NCBI RefSeq assembly: GCF_018861315.1
Contig: NZ_JAHLDL010000029.1
Coordinates: forward strand, 1-62,864
Source of the DNA: Clostridium bowmanii
GTDB taxonomy: Bacteria > Bacillota > Clostridia > Clostridiales > Clostridiaceae
Length of the DNA stretch: 62,864 nucleotides
Reading direction: 5' to 3'
This document shows, in pieces, positions 44,106 through 57,000 of the stretch. Numbering within the stretch: position 1 is the stretch's first letter; each line of letters begins with the position of its first letter. The translations under genes were made by a program, and so were the position numbers. Below the pieces are notes generated by a model that was not told the DNA's origin, searched no databases, and saw nothing but the letters and a program-made list of their open reading frames with translations.

Positions 44106-44930
44106 ATGAGGAATAAAAATTTAAAAGCTATTGGGATGATTTTTAGCATTATTATTTTAATGCTAAGTGCAGGTTGTAAAAAAGAGGCAGAAACTAAAGA
44201 AAAAAAATCTGAAAACATAAAAATAATTTGTGAAGACACAGCTTTGCCCATGGTAAATGATTTAGTACGGGATTATAATTTAAATAATGATCCTGTAGTT
44301 ACCGTGGAATATCTAGACAGAGAAAGAGCTTTTAATAAGCTGAATAAGTCTGAAGTGGATGTAGTAATTGGATATGTTCAGCCTGACAATAAGGAAATAG
44401 AGACAGAAATGTTAGCTTATGATGGCATAGGAATTATTGTTAACATTAACAATAAGTTAAGTGGGATAGGTATTGAAGAGTTAAAAAAAATATATACTGG
44501 AAATATAATAAATTGGGAACGATTAAAAGGAGAATCAAAATTAATAGTACCTGTAGCATATAAAAATACTCTGAATTCAGTTCAGAAGCAATTTGATTTG
44601 AAAATAATGGATAATCCTGTAAAAGAACAAATGGGTAATAGTATGCAGTATGTATCCAGTATTGAAGAAATGAAAATTTTTATTGCTCAGAATCAAAATG
44701 CTATAGGTTTTATACCAGGACAGTGGTATAATAAAGAGATTAATTTTTTAAAAATAAGTGGTATTGAAATCACTACTTCAAATTTAAAAAACAAACTATA
44801 TGCTTTAAGATTCCCAATAAAAATGTATTATTCTAAAGAAAAAAAAGATAGTTTAAAGGATCTTTTTCAGTATTTTATAAGTGAAGACGGTAAGAAGATT
44901 GTAAGAAAATATTGTATAGAAGCTTTTTAG
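44106..44930 (+). CDS. second PstS-like substrate-binding lipoprotein
   Basis: 274 residues. Residues 1-25 are a lipoprotein signal with lipobox LSAGC. The mature part is a shortened, divergent PBP-like domain: IKIICEDTALPMVNDLVRDYN, EVDVVIGYVQPD, GIEELKKIYTGNIINWERLKG, and VPVAYKNTLNSVQKQFDL in place of the PstS RPxSSGTR loop. The phosphate loop is therefore not conserved. GGAG at 44094-44097 fits ATG 44106. It closes the pst-phoU cluster and may bind another anion or act as a sensor. Confidence 0.82.
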   Translation: MRNKNLKAIGMIFSIIILMLSAGCKKEAETKEKKSENIKIICEDTALPMVNDLVRDYNLNNDPVVTVEYLDRERAFNKLNKSEVDVVIGYVQPDNKEIETEMLAYDGIGIIVNINNKLSGIGIEELKKIYTGNIINWERLKGESKLIVPVAYKNTLNSVQKQFDLKIMDNPVKEQMGNSMQYVSSIEEMKIFIAQNQNAIGFIPGQWYNKEINFLKISGIEITTSNLKNKLYALRFPIKMYYSKEKKDSLKDLFQYFISEDGKKIVRKYCIEAF

Positions 44931-44956
44931 TACCTCCTTCTTAGGAGGTATTTTTA
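44931..44956 (+). terminator. terminator of the pst-phoU cluster
   Basis: TACCTCC-ttctt-AGGAGGTA followed by TTTTT, one base after the stop of the lipoprotein gene. Confidence 0.85.
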
Positions 44957-45253
44957 GTCTGTAGTAAATTATGTGATATTTTTAAATTTAACAGTTAAAT
45001 ACGTGAAAAAGCGCGGAATTTGCGAATATATACATTGTTTCTTCTTTTAAAGAGTAATAACGTTGACTTAAATATTTAATTCATGTAAAATTACTTAATG
45101 GAATGCTATAATTATTATTGAACTAATTGATTATTATAAATTAAATAATATATATTTAACACTATATATAGAGTGGATTTAATTTTGATATAATATTTCT
45201 AATTCCTCATTAGACTTTTCGTATGAAAGGTTATTGTTAAACAGGAGGTAAAA
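44957..45253 (+). other. intergenic region before the DUF512 gene
   Basis: AT-rich, no gene. Several TATAAT-like boxes occur (for example near 45108 and 45190) but no clear paired -35 box stands out. An AGGAGGT ribosome binding site ends the region. Confidence 0.45.
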
Positions 45254-46591
45254 ATGAAAAACCAAATTGCAAAGATACTTCCAGGAAGTATCGCGGAAGA
45301 AATTGAGTTGGAAGTAGGAGATAGATTAATTAGTATAAATGGCAATGCTGTAATAGACATTATAGATTACAAATTTTTAATTACGGATGAGCTTATTAAT
45401 ATTGAGATTAAAAAGAAAGATGGAGAAGTTTGGGACATCGAAGTTGAAAAAGAATATGATGAAGATTTAGGAATTCAATTTATTGATCCCATTTTGGATA
45501 AACCAAAGAGTTGCCATAATAAATGTATATTCTGTTTTATTGACCAATTACCAGAAGGGATGAGAGAGACTCTTTATTTTAAAGATGATGATTCAAGATT
45601 ATCTTTTTTTCAAGGTAACTTTGTAACTTTAACTAACATGAAGGAGGAGGACATTGAAAGGATAATTAGGTATAAGATAAGTCCGATTAATGTTTCAGTC
45701 CACACTACGGATCCAGAGCTTAGAAAGATAATGCTTAACAATAAATTTGCTGGAGATGTTTATGATAGGTTAAAGAGGCTAGCCGAAGCTGGGATTAAAA
45801 TTAATTGTCAAATAGTTTCTTGCCCAGGGATTAATAATGGTAAAGAACTTATAAAAACAATTGAAGCTTTGTATAAACTATATCCTAGCATTGAAAATTT
45901 AGCGGTTGTGCCAGTTGGAATAACCAAGCATAGAGATGGCTTATTTAATTTAACATTGTATGACAAGAACACTTCGGAAGAGGAAATTGAAAGTGTTAAG
46001 AAGTTGCAAGAAAAATATATTAGTGAAATTGGCTCACCTTTTGTACGGTTGTCCGATGAATTCTATGTTACAGCACGAATTGATGTACCAGGAGAAGCTT
46101 TCTATGATGGTTATGATCAGTTAGAAGATGGCATTGGGATGATAAGGTTACTCAGAAGTGTTATTGATGAAGATGTAGCAAATCTAAAACTAAACAATGC
46201 TGGAAGCTTCACATTTATAACAGGTACCTCAGCTTATGGAGAAATACTAAAGGTAGCTGAGAAGATTACGCAAACAAACAACAAAATTAATATCAATGTT
46301 AAAAAAATAGTTAATAATTTTTTTGGAGAAACTATTACAGTAGCTGGTCTTTTAACAGGGAAAGACATAATTATGCAACTGAAGGACGAAGAGCTAGGAG
46401 AATATTTAATTATTCCTAGTAATATGCTGAAAAAGGGATATGAACTTGGAAACTACGAGGAGCAAATATTCTTAGATAATATTACAGTAAGTGATATAGA
46501 AAAAAGCATAAGTACAAAAGTTTTAATATGTGATTATTCAGGCGAAGATTTAATTCATATTATAAACGAAAATAGTCAGGAGGAAAAATAA
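45254..46591 (+). CDS. DUF512 family protein with PDZ-like and radical SAM-like regions
   Basis: 445 residues. Residues 5-55 form a PDZ-like domain ([23 protein letters not shown]). [15 protein letters not shown] follows, with C87, C91 and C94 in the CxxxCxxC order of radical SAM enzymes. The middle ([30 protein letters not shown]) is also radical-SAM like, and the C-terminal DUF512 domain covers about 285-440. The role is unproven. It is widespread next to der (engA) in clostridia, and its stop overlaps the der start by one base. Confidence 0.9.
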   Translation: MKNQIAKILPGSIAEEIELEVGDRLISINGNAVIDIIDYKFLITDELINIEIKKKDGEVWDIEVEKEYDEDLGIQFIDPILDKPKSCHNKCIFCFIDQLPEGMRETLYFKDDDSRLSFFQGNFVTLTNMKEEDIERIIRYKISPINVSVHTTDPELRKIMLNNKFAGDVYDRLKRLAEAGIKINCQIVSCPGINNGKELIKTIEALYKLYPSIENLAVVPVGITKHRDGLFNLTLYDKNTSEEEIESVKKLQEKYISEIGSPFVRLSDEFYVTARIDVPGEAFYDGYDQLEDGIGMIRLLRSVIDEDVANLKLNNAGSFTFITGTSAYGEILKVAEKITQTNNKININVKKIVNNFFGETITVAGLLTGKDIIMQLKDEELGEYLIIPSNMLKKGYELGNYEEQIFLDNITVSDIEKSISTKVLICDYSGEDLIHIINENSQEEK

Positions 46592-47907
46592 TGGCAAAAC
46601 CAATAGTAGCAATAGTAGGAAGACCTAATGTAGGAAAATCTACATTATTTAATAAATTAGCAGGTAAAAGAATATCAATAGTTGATGATAAACCAGGTGT
46701 AACAAGAGATAGGGTGTATGCTGATGCAGATTGGCTTAGACACAATTTCACAATAATTGATACTGGTGGTATCGAAGTTGAAAGCCAAGATATTATCTTA
46801 GCTCAAATGAGAAGACAGGCTCAAATAGCTATAGAAACAGCAGATGTTATAATATTTATTGTAGATGGTAAACAAGGACTTACAGGAGCAGATAAGGAAG
46901 TTGCTCAAATGCTTAGACAAAGCAAAAAACCAGTAGTACTTGTAGTAAATAAAATAGATCATCTTGCATTAGAAGCTAATGCTTTTGAATTCTATAATTT
47001 AGGTATAGGTAATCCTCAAGCTATTTCTGCAACACAAGGGTTAGGACTTGGAGACATGTTAGATGAAGTAGTAGCTCATTTTGATAGTGTTTATTCAATT
47101 ACAGAAGATGAAGAATATATCCAAGTTGCAGTGGTAGGTAAACCAAATGTTGGTAAATCATCATTAATAAATAGAATGCTTGGAGAAGAAAGAAATATAG
47201 TAACTAATATAGCAGGTACAACAAGAGATGCCATTGATAGTAAACTAGAGACACAGGAAGGCAAATTTATTCTTATTGATACTGCAGGAATAAGAAGAAA
47301 AAGTAAAGTAGAAGAAGGAATTGAAAGATATAGTGTTATTAGATCCTTAGCGGCAGTGGAAAGAGCTGACGTAGTTATACTTATACTTGATGCACAAGAG
47401 GAATTAAGCGATCAAGATGAGAAAATTATAGGTTATGCTCATGAGATGAAAAAAGCTATTTTAGTAATAGTGAACAAATGGGATCTTATTGAAAAAGATG
47501 ACAAAACTATGCTTGAGTATAAAAAGAGAATACAAGCAGGATTAAACTTTATGGCATATGCACCTTATTTATTTATATCTGCTAAAACAGGCCAAAGAGT
47601 ACATAAGGTACTTGCAACAGTAAAAGAATGTTTTGAAAATTATTCAAAGAGAATTTCGACAGGCATACTTAACGAGGTTGTAAATAAAGCTGTATTAATG
47701 AAAGAACCTCCAACAGTAGCAAACAAGAGATTAAAAATATTCTATGTGACTCAAGTAGCTTCTAAACCACCAACATTTGTATTCTTTGTAAATAATGAAA
47801 ACTTATTGCATTTCTCTTATGAAAGATATTTAGAAAATCAATTGAGACTTGCTTTTGAATTTAAAGGAACAGGTATAAAACTTATATTCAGGGAAAGGAA
47901 GGAATAG
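46591..47907 (+). CDS. der: ribosome-associated GTPase Der (EngA)
   Basis: 438 residues with two GTPase domains in tandem. G1 of the first is GRPNVGKST (10-18), with DTGGIE and NKIDH. G1 of the second is GKPNVGKSS near 182, with [14 protein letters not shown] and NKWDL. A C-terminal KH-like domain follows ([27 protein letters not shown]). It is needed for maturation of the 50S subunit. It is coupled to DUF512 upstream, and gpsA begins one base after its stop. Confidence 0.97.
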   Translation: MAKPIVAIVGRPNVGKSTLFNKLAGKRISIVDDKPGVTRDRVYADADWLRHNFTIIDTGGIEVESQDIILAQMRRQAQIAIETADVIIFIVDGKQGLTGADKEVAQMLRQSKKPVVLVVNKIDHLALEANAFEFYNLGIGNPQAISATQGLGLGDMLDEVVAHFDSVYSITEDEEYIQVAVVGKPNVGKSSLINRMLGEERNIVTNIAGTTRDAIDSKLETQEGKFILIDTAGIRRKSKVEEGIERYSVIRSLAAVERADVVILILDAQEELSDQDEKIIGYAHEMKKAILVIVNKWDLIEKDDKTMLEYKKRIQAGLNFMAYAPYLFISAKTGQRVHKVLATVKECFENYSKRISTGILNEVVNKAVLMKEPPTVANKRLKIFYVTQVASKPPTFVFFVNNENLLHFSYERYLENQLRLAFEFKGTGIKLIFRERKE

Positions 47908-47908
47908 A

Positions 47909-48901
47909 ATGTCAACAGTTGCTTTTTTAGGTGGTGGAAGTTTTGGCACCGCATTATCAATAATGCTTGCCAAAAAAGGACTGAAAGTTAATATTTGGGA
48001 TAGAAAACTTAGTGTTATTGATGATATTAACATCAAAAGAGAAAACATTAAATATTTACCAAACGTTATGGTACCAGCAGGAGTAACAGCATTCATTGAT
48101 ATAGAAAAAGTTATAAGTGATAGTGACATAATTGTATTGGCTGTGCCCTCCCATGCAATAAGAGACTTAAGTAAGGTAATAGCACCGCATATAAAAGAAA
48201 ATCAAATTGTGGTTAGCATTGCAAAAGGTATTGAAGAGGGTTCATCAAAAAGAATTTCACAGGTTATAGAAGAAGAGATTGCGAGTAATCCTATAGTAAT
48301 ATTATCAGGCCCTAGTCATGCAGAAGAGGTTGCCTTAGATATACCTACAACAGTAGTAGTTACATCTAAGAAAATGGAGTATGCAAGGATTGTTCAAGAT
48401 GTATTTATGACTAGTAAATTTAGAGTTTATACTAATGAAGACATTATTGGAGTAGAAATAGGCGGAGCAGTTAAAAACATTATTGCGCTAGCTGCCGGTG
48501 TGTCAGACGGTATAGGTTATGGTGATAATTCTAAAGCTGCACTAATGACAAGAGGAATGAGTGAAATCATAAAAATAGGAACAAAACTCGGAGGTAAAAC
48601 TGAAACCTTCTACGGATTAACTGGCATGGGTGATCTTATAGTAACTTGTACTAGTATGCACAGTAGAAATAGAAGAGCTGGTATTTTAATTGGAAAGGGT
48701 ATTCCAATGGACGCGGCTTGTGAGGAAGTAGGAATGGTAGTCGAGGGTATAAAAGCTACAAGAGCCTTTTATGCACTTAAAGAAAAAGAGCAGATTTCTA
48801 TGCCTATTACAGATGTGCTTTACAAAGTACTATTTGAATGTAAAGATCCTAAATATGGAGTACACGAATTGATGTCAAGAAATAGAAAAGACGAGTTTTA
48901 G
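47909..48901 (+). CDS. gpsA: NAD(P)-dependent glycerol-3-phosphate dehydrogenase
   Basis: 330 residues. It has the Rossmann motif [16 protein letters not shown] (5-20), [10 protein letters not shown] near 75, [11 protein letters not shown] near 107, [11 protein letters not shown] near 137, the active-site lysine in [16 protein letters not shown] near 190 and [13 protein letters not shown]. It makes sn-glycerol-3-phosphate for phospholipids. It is co-directional with der and its neighbours spoIVA across a strong terminator. Confidence 0.96.
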   Translation: MSTVAFLGGGSFGTALSIMLAKKGLKVNIWDRKLSVIDDINIKRENIKYLPNVMVPAGVTAFIDIEKVISDSDIIVLAVPSHAIRDLSKVIAPHIKENQIVVSIAKGIEEGSSKRISQVIEEEIASNPIVILSGPSHAEEVALDIPTTVVVTSKKMEYARIVQDVFMTSKFRVYTNEDIIGVEIGGAVKNIIALAAGVSDGIGYGDNSKAALMTRGMSEIIKIGTKLGGKTETFYGLTGMGDLIVTCTSMHSRNRRAGILIGKGIPMDAACEEVGMVVEGIKATRAFYALKEKEQISMPITDVLYKVLFECKDPKYGVHELMSRNRKDEF

Positions 48902-48904
48902 TAA

Positions 48905-48953
48905 GAAAACCCCGATTTTTCATTAAGAAGTTAATGAAAAATCGGGGTTTTCT
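48905..48953. terminator. strong terminator after gpsA
   Basis: GAAAACCCCGATTTTTCATT pairs perfectly with its complement ending GGGGTTTTC over a short loop, about 21 bp of stem. Confidence 0.9.
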
Positions 48954-49037
48954 TATATATTTTCTAACTGGAGTAATAATTTATTGTTCTCTAAAATATA
49001 ATTATAATGTTAGTAATAAGTATTGGGAGGGAATATC

Positions 49038-50516
49038 TTGGATAATTTCGATATATACAAAGATATAGCAGAGAGAACTCAAGGGGATATTTATGTAGGT
49101 GTTGTAGGTCCCGTGAGAACTGGAAAATCAACATTTATAAAAAGATTTATGGAGCTCATGGTAATTCCTAGAATAGACAATCCTCACAAAAAAGAAAGAG
49201 CAAAAGATGAACTTCCTCAAAGCGGTTCAGGAAAATCAATTCATACCACTGAACCTAAATTTGTACCCAACGAGGCAGTTGAAATTGATTTTGACGGTGG
49301 AACTAAATTCAAAGTTAGAATGGTTGATTGTGTTGGATATATTGTTAAAGGAGCACTGGGATACGAAGACGGGGAGACACCTAAAATGGTAACAACTCCT
49401 TGGTATGACTATGAGATTCCATTTGAGGAAGCGGCAGAACTTGGAACAAAAAAGGTTATAAATGAGCATTCAACTATTGGACTTTTAATTACTACAGATG
49501 GTTCTATCACAGGCATAGAAAGAGAAGAATATTTGGAAGCTGAAAAAAGAGTAGTTGATGAACTTAAATCCATCAATAAACCTTTTATTATGGTGTTAAA
49601 TTCTAAAAATGCAGTGTCTCCTGAAACAGAAGCTTTGGCAAGAAATTTAGAAGAAAAATATGATGTTCCAGTTCAAGCTATGGATGTTTTAAATATGAAA
49701 GAAGAGGATATAGCTGATATATTCCAAAGAATTCTTAAAGAATTCCCAGTTAAAGAAATTAACATAGATATGCCAGAATGGATTGAAAATTTAAGTTCTA
49801 AGCATTGGGTAAAAATTAGCTTTATGAAGTTCTTGAAGGATATGTGTAAGGATATTTTTAAAGTTAGGGATATAAATAAATCTCTATTAAGCTTTAAAGA
49901 TGTTGACTTCTTAGATTATGCAAAACTTGATGAAATGAATATGGGAGAAGGTACTGCTAGAGTTAATATTACTCCTAAACATGAATTATTTTACAAGATA
50001 CTAGGTGAAACTTGTGATTGTGAAATAAAAGGTGAAAATGATTTATTAACATTAATGGGAGAATTCTCTAGAGCAAAAGTCGAGTATGATAAAATTGCAG
50101 ATGCACTCAGAGATGTTAAGGAAAAGGGATATGGCCTGGTAGCACCACAACTTTCAGAAATGACATTAGAAGAACCTGAAATGATACAACATGGCGGTAG
50201 ATATGGAGTTAAACTAAAAGCTTCAGCACCATCACTCCACTTTATCAAAGCAAATATAACAACAGAAGTATCACCTATTATGGGTACAGAAAAGCAAAGT
50301 GAAGAATTCTATAATTCCATTTTAGAACAGTTTGAAAATGATAAATCTCAAATTTGGCAGAGTAATATGTTTGGAAAATCTTTAGAGGTATTGGTTAAGG
50401 AAGGCCTTCAAAATAAATTATTTAAAATGCCTGATGATGTTCAAGTGAAAATTCAAAAGACGTTACAAAGAATTATAAACGAAGGTAATGGAAGTCTGAT
50501 TTGTATTATATTATAA
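49038..50516 (+). CDS. spoIVA: stage IV sporulation protein A (spore coat morphogenetic ATPase)
   Basis: 492 residues, the exact length usual for SpoIVA. Walker A is in GPVRTGKSTF (24-33), and a TRAFAC-type core follows with VRMVDCVGYIV and VLNSKNAVS. The middle and C-terminal domains build the coat base; the tail ends NEGNGSLICIIL, with the C-terminal hydrophobic residues needed for assembly. It polymerises on the forespore surface under sigma-E control. GGGAGGG at 49025-49031 places the start at TTG 49038; an earlier TTG at 49023 overlaps the ribosome binding site. Confidence 0.96.
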   Translation: MDNFDIYKDIAERTQGDIYVGVVGPVRTGKSTFIKRFMELMVIPRIDNPHKKERAKDELPQSGSGKSIHTTEPKFVPNEAVEIDFDGGTKFKVRMVDCVGYIVKGALGYEDGETPKMVTTPWYDYEIPFEEAAELGTKKVINEHSTIGLLITTDGSITGIEREEYLEAEKRVVDELKSINKPFIMVLNSKNAVSPETEALARNLEEKYDVPVQAMDVLNMKEEDIADIFQRILKEFPVKEINIDMPEWIENLSSKHWVKISFMKFLKDMCKDIFKVRDINKSLLSFKDVDFLDYAKLDEMNMGEGTARVNITPKHELFYKILGETCDCEIKGENDLLTLMGEFSRAKVEYDKIADALRDVKEKGYGLVAPQLSEMTLEEPEMIQHGGRYGVKLKASAPSLHFIKANITTEVSPIMGTEKQSEEFYNSILEQFENDKSQIWQSNMFGKSLEVLVKEGLQNKLFKMPDDVQVKIQKTLQRIINEGNGSLICIIL

Positions 50517-50587
50517 TAATATTTTTTATTATATAGTAGTTTTGAGTTATAGGAAATGTTTCTTATAACTCAAAGCTAAATTTAATA

Positions 50588-50617
50588 TTGAATTAGTACG
50601 AAATTTCATGTTATAAT
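50588..50617 (+). promoter_or_regulatory. promoter of tRNA-Pro
   Basis: TTGAAT (50588-50593), an 18-base spacer and TATAAT (50612-50617), 10 bases before the tRNA 5' end. Confidence 0.65.
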
Positions 50618-50627
50618 AAGTTGTTAG

Positions 50628-50703
50628 CTGGGTGTAGCGCAGTTGGTAGCGCGCATGAATGGGGTTCATGAGGCCGCAAGTTCAACTCTTGTCACTCAGA
50701 CCA
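50628..50703 (+). tRNA. tRNA-Pro, anticodon GGG
   Basis: 76 bases including an encoded CCA end. The acceptor stem is CTGGGTG with CACTCAG (one G-T), the D arm GCGC-AGTTGGTA-GCGC, the anticodon arm CATGA-ATGGGGT-TCATG, and the T arm GCAAG-TTCAACT-CTTGT. The anticodon at loop positions 34-36 is GGG, reading CCC/CCU proline codons. C1-G72 and A73 agree with proline identity. The D loop is one base shorter than in common relatives. It is a lone tRNA between spoIVA and the giant repeat gene. Confidence 0.93.
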
Positions 50704-50738
50704 TTGAAAACATAGGGGTTTAGAAAGTTAAATATATT

Positions 50739-50783
50739 AAAAAAGTACGGGAATCATTTTAAAATGAATTCCGTACTTTTTTA
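50739..50783. terminator. terminator after tRNA-Pro
   Basis: AAAAAGTACGGgAATCATTTT pairs with AAAATGAatTCCGTACTTTTTT. Both strands end in T runs. Confidence 0.85.
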
Positions 50784-51067
50784 TGGTTATGTTACAGAAA
50801 AAAACAAATAAGACTATATAAACACTCGAAAGGGTGCTTTTATACTTAACACAGAGTCATAGAACAACTATTATCTAAGGGTTAATACAATTATGCATTT
50901 TAAAGTTTAAACTTTTAGAAAGGCTATAAATGAAAGGGAGAAAGGATAAAATGAAATGTTAAAAAAATAGCTTATATTGATATTAGAAATCTTAAATAGG
51001 CACTTATTTCACATCCTTAGAATACTATATACTGTGATTTTTATAATAAAACTAAGGAAGTGTTTTT
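50784..51067 (+). other. leader region of the giant DUF11 gene
   Basis: Holds a second small hairpin, CACTC-gaaa-GGGTG (50823-50836) followed by CTTTTATACTT, and further AT-rich sequence. AAAGGGAGAAAGG followed by ATGAAATGTTAA (near 50951) would encode only M-K-C and is probably chance. I found no clear sigma-A, sigma-E or sigma-K promoter; TATACT at 51028-51033 is a weak -10 candidate. AAGGAAG at 51054-51060 is the ribosome binding site of the DUF11 gene. Confidence 0.5.
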
Positions 51068-54000
51068 ATGGCAATAAATCCTAATGATTTTACCCTAAGC
51101 ATATCACCAAACCCAATAAGCGTGGTTATCGGGATGACTAGAAATGTAAATTTATCTTTTTCTAATACAAGCCCAACCGAAAGAGGTTATAACCTAAAAT
51201 CAGTTTTAACTCTTCCTGATGGTGTTTCTTATGCGGGAGGACTTATCCCTCCAACATCTATTGTAGATGGACCAGGGGGGACTCTAATTCTTACTTGGAT
51301 TAATATAAAAGATTTGGCACCTAATGAAATTGGATACATCCTTGGAGTTACTTTAAAAGCAGATGAATTTTTTAGAGTTAGTGGACTTCCAGTACCTTTT
51401 GATATACCGATTGTAAGCGTTTACCTTGAAGGAATAGTAGATACCCTTCCAAGAGGCAACGATGATCCTGGGAACGTTGAAATAACTAAAAATGCTTCTG
51501 CTAATTTTATACCACTTAGATACAGTCTTACAAAAGCTGCTCCAGGGAAAATGCCAAAAGGTGCAGGACTTTTAATTCCTGTTACATCCCCTCTTTGGCC
51601 TTATCAATATACATTAACAGTTATGAATAATAGTTTGCTAGCTTCTACAGTCACTTTAGTTGATAACCTTCCAAACGGAGTAAGATATCTTGGAGGACTT
51701 TCGGTTGTTGGACCAGACAGTTTGGCACTTTCTTCGCCTACAGTGACTATTCCTTCTGTAGGTCCTGGTTGTCAAAATTTTGTAACCATTGATTGGGGAA
51801 CAGTTACATTGTCACCACTTAGTGTAAATACAATTGTATTTAATTCTGCTATCTGGGATAACTATACAGCTGGCTGCGTTGAGAACAGTGGAGCTAAAAT
51901 TCCTCATATGGCATCACTTCAAAATGTTTCTACGTTAAATGGCCTGTCAGGACCAGTTCAAGGTATAGCTACTACTAATGCCATGGATGCAACTATAGAT
52001 AAAAGTGCAAGTCCCTCACCTGTTACAGATGTAAATGTTACAAATGATTATACATTGACATATAGAATAAACCAATATGATAATGTAGGAAATGTTATTA
52101 TAACAGATACCATAAGTGACGGTCAGACTTATAATGTAGGCTCCGCGTCTTTAACACCTGTTGATCCAAATCCACCAAGAAATATTGATGGTACAACAAC
52201 ATTATCCTGGAACCTAGGAACACTGACTACTGGTACAACTGGTAGTATTACTTTTAATACTACAACAAGCACCAATTACTTCTCAGGATTACCTGTTGTT
52301 GCTGCAGACGGACTAAGCAACGATGTTATTATTACAGGAACAAATCAGACCACTTTAACACCTACACCGGATAGCTCTAGTGTAAGTTTAGAAATAATCG
52401 TATCAAGTATTACAAAAGAACTAATTGGATATTTTTATAAAGATGGAAGCCCTAAAACAATTAATGTTGCTGCGCCTGGAGATGGAGTGGAATTCAAAAT
52501 CACTTATAGTGCTACAGGAATAGCTGCTGCGCAACGAGCTGTTGAAATAGATGAATATGCACCACCAAATATGGGACCACTGACTGCTTTACTCCCTGTA
52601 ACCTATGGAGGAACCCTTGGGCCTGGACCTTTCCCACTAGTTACAGTAGCACCAAACGGATTAAGATGGTCCCTGGGCACAGTGCCGGGTAACACTTTGT
52701 GGACTGCTGATTTTACTATTCCTGTTCAAAATATAGATTTTGTAGGTACAAGTAACAACCTTGCTAAACTTGCAGGTATCAATACAGATGGGTTTTCTTA
52801 TAGCCGTCGTGATCAAGTAGAAGTAGACTTTGGTCAGCCAAATATAACCTTTGCTAAAACAGCTGTCGGGCCTGATGTAAATGCTATAAAGTCTGGGGAA
52901 ACCTATACCTATTCAATTACAATAGCTAATCCTCAAAACTTAGAAGGAAATGTAACAGATGCTTTTGAAATGGATTTCACAGATGTAATACCTACTGGGC
53001 TCACCTATACAGGTACCTCCAGCATTACAGGGACAGGAACCTATACTGCACCTCTGTTTATAGGTCAAAATGTATCCATGACAATTCTTAAACTTGCACC
53101 TGACGAAAGCCTAATTTTAAATTATGATGTTCTAGTTACAGCGCTTGTTGTTAGTGGGCAAAGTTATATCAATAGTGCTTCACTTCCAAGGCCTTATTCA
53201 CAACCAGACAGATCATACCAATTTCCAGGTTTACCTTTTACTGCATCTACTACACTAAAAGCTTTAGGTCTCACTATGACAAAACTAATATCCCCACCAT
53301 CTGCTAAAATAGGAGACGCAGTGACTTATATACTTCAAGTGACAGTTCCTCTTGGAACTACCGCTTATAATGTTCAGGTAGTAGATACCTTTCCTATAGC
53401 TTCCCAAACCTATTTAGGAAATGCTACTGTGGATGGTAATCCTGTATTTCCAATTGTTGCTTTAGGTACTGTAACCTTTCCTACCATACCTTTTGTTGAT
53501 GCAACAGTTGCAGGCGTTACTATAATTTATTCTTTTGATGTAAGAGTTGTAAATGGAACTCAAGTTTCTCCTTTTATTGAAAATCAGATTAATAATGCCA
53601 CTGTAAATTGGGATCTTGATAATATAGGAACTCCTGCAGTACCTTTTAGTACTTCCGCTATACTTCAAGTAAGAACTCCAAACCTTGTCGGAACAAAACA
53701 ACAAAGAAACGCCACAACTGGGGGTACTTTTACATCTGGAAACGTAAACTATGGTATAGGTGATATTATTGAGTATAGGATCACTTTGAATAACACCGGA
53801 GCTGAAGCAGCTTATAATTCAGTTTTAACAGATGTACTAAATCTACTATTATCCTTTGTGCCAGGATTCATTACTATCCCTGTCGGTACAACGGCATCTT
53901 TCGCACCAAATACTGTTACCTGGAATATACCGTTTCTTGATACAGGTAATAGTATTACAATTGTGTTTGGGGTAACTACACTAGCTGGGATAGGAGCTGA

Positions 54001-57000
54001 TGGTAGAATTACAGATAGGGCATCTTTTATATATACTACCAACGATAATGGATTTGAAGTAAGCTATGGACCAACAAATACAAACACTGTGACACTTATA
54101 GCTCCAGCAGTAACTATTTCAAAAATTGCATCAATTGCAGAGGGAGAAATAGGTGATGATATTACCTATACAATTACCTATACTGTGCCCAGTGGAACTA
54201 TAGCATATAGCCCTATAGTAACCGATACATTACCTGTGGGGCAAACCTATATTGGGCCAGCCACAAGGAAAGATACTGGAGGACCAATAGTCCCAGTAGT
54301 ACCAGGTGTTGTAGGACTAAATATTACTTTTCCAACTGATCCTGATATAAATGCAACTGCAGGAACGCGAACACTTATATATACTTTTGTGGCAAGAATA
54401 ACAAGTGCCACCCATAACCCTCCTTTCCAGGAAACTCAAACAAATACAGCTAATATTAACTGGGGTCGTACTTCAGTCGGAAACAGAGTAAATAGATCAT
54501 CCAGTGTTAGTATTACTGCAAAAACTCCTAATATTACTATTTTAAAACAGCAAAGAAATGTTACTACTGGAGGAAGCTATACCACATCAAATATTTCTGG
54601 AATACCAACAGATGTTATTTATTACAGATTTACAATAAATTCTAATGGAGCTTCACCTGCTTTTAATATAATATTGAGTGATATACTAAGCAGTAAAATT
54701 TCATTTATTTCAGCTATATCCGGTCCTACGGCAGGCATAGTTACGCCACCGCCACCAGGACCAGGTGGAACATTAACTTGGAATATACCTCAGTTAAATA
54801 ATGGCTCTAATGCAGTTTATGAATTTCAAATAGCTATAAATAGTGGCACTGGTGCTGGTGATAATATACCTGATATTGCAACTTCTACCTATGATTCTAA
54901 TGATGTTAATCCAATAACCTATAACCAAGATTCAAATCAGGTTGTTATAGACGTGCCTTTGATTGACTTTTCGAAAACTTCTCCTACTAGCGTGGCAGCA
55001 ATAGGAAGTACAATAACCTATACTTTAACCGTAACAATTCCAAGTGGAGTTGCCGTAAATAATTTATCTATTACAGATGTTATTCCTGCTGGACAAAATT
55101 ATGTACCAGGAACCTTTGCGCCAATTCCACCACCACCGGGATCACTTATTGCAACGCCAAATCAGTTAATTTACACAGATAATTTACCATCTAGAGTTGG
55201 ACCATTAATTCTAATATATACTTTTGATACAATTGTAGTTAGCGGTGTTACAGTACCACCATATACCCAAAACCAACGAAATATAGCCGATGTACAATGG
55301 GATATTACACCACTAGGACCTAGTGCAACCGTATCTGATTTCCATGATATAGAAATACGTACACCTCATATCCTTTCATTTAAAGAACAGAGGAATGTAA
55401 CTACTGGGGGTAGCTTTACAACAGCTCCACTTTTAGGTATAGCAACTTTTGATGTAGTTGAATACAGAATAACCATTACAAATGATGGATCAGGAGCTGC
55501 CTATAATGTAGTTACTACAGACATTTTAAATCCAGCGCTAACTTATCTTAGTTTAACAAGTGTATCAGCAGGAGTAGTAACCCCTCCTCCACCAGGACCA
55601 GGTGGTACAGTTAATTGGACTATTAATCCTGGCCCAATTGTCCCAGGAGGATCTGAAATCCTTGTGTTCCAAGTTACAGTAAATGCAGGATATGCACCTG
55701 GTACACAAGTAATTGATCAAACTTCAACACTATTTGATACCCTTGATGTAAACCCTACAACATTAGGACCTGTATTATCTAATCCGGTAGCCTTTAACTT
55801 CAATAATCCTGAAATTCTAAAGACCGTAGATAAAAATGCAGTATTTGCTTTCGATACAGTTAATTACACCGTGGCAGTGACCATTCCTCTAGGTAATATT
55901 GCATATAATGTTCAGATTACAGATACCTTCCCACCAGAACAGACCTATAATAATCTTAGTTTAAAAGTGGATGGAGTTGACACAATTCCACTATCAACAA
56001 GTCCGCTGGTAACACCTTTTATTAATGTAATCGATGCTACTTTAGCTGCAGTAACTGTAATTTACACATTTTCAGCAACCGTTAACAGCATAGCAGCAAG
56101 TCCTCAGCAGGCTCAAATAGATACTGCAACAGTGAATTGGACATTAGATCCAGGCGGGCTTATTCCAGGAACACCTGAGAGTAGTGACGCTACGGTGTAT
56201 GTTACAGATAGCGATATTACTGTATTAAAAACACAAAGTAATGATATAGGCGGACCATATGTTTTAACTCCTATTTCAACCTCAGTAGGAAGTATAATTT
56301 ACTATAAACTATCCGTTACAAACCCAGGCTCAAATACAATATTTAATGTAGTTGTTACCGATATTGTAGACCAACTTCTACAAATAATTAGTGTTACTCA
56401 TTCTGTTGGTGCTTCAAATGTAGCTTTAAACACAGTAACTTGGGCAATAGAGTCTATTCCAACCTTAACAACTTATGAAGCTATAGTAGAGGTGTTAGTT
56501 TTACCTGGAGGTGGTTCTGGCAGTACAATACCAAATTTCTTTACAGCAGTATTTGATGCCGTAGCTGAACCGCCAGAAATTGAATATGGACCAAGAACTT
56601 CAAACACTGTTTTAGCAGATTTACCTTCTCTGGAATTTAGTAAATCCGTTTTAAGTAGCATCGTGGAGCTTGGCGAAGTTATAACTTATACTTTATCAGT
56701 AATTGTACCAAATGGAACCATAGCCTATAATGTGATAGTTTCTGATACACTACCTGCTGGCCAGAATTATGCAGACAATGCATCTATAGGTGGGACTCCT
56801 GTAGTACCAGACCAAGTAGGGCAGCTTATTACTTTCCCAACACAAACAATTATTGATGCCACCGCTGGGGAAGTTACACTGGACTTTAAATTTTATGCAA
56901 GAGTAGTAACAGGAAATCCGTCTCCTCCATATACTCAAATTCAGACTGATAATGCTAATATGAATTATGCAATAAATCCACAAGGTGATCCTGGTACTCC

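Noticed and set aside
50951-50962. Three-codon M-K-C minigene behind AAAGGGAGAAAGG upstream of the DUF11 gene
   Set aside because: Too short to support without conservation data; the purine-rich stretch alone is weak evidence.
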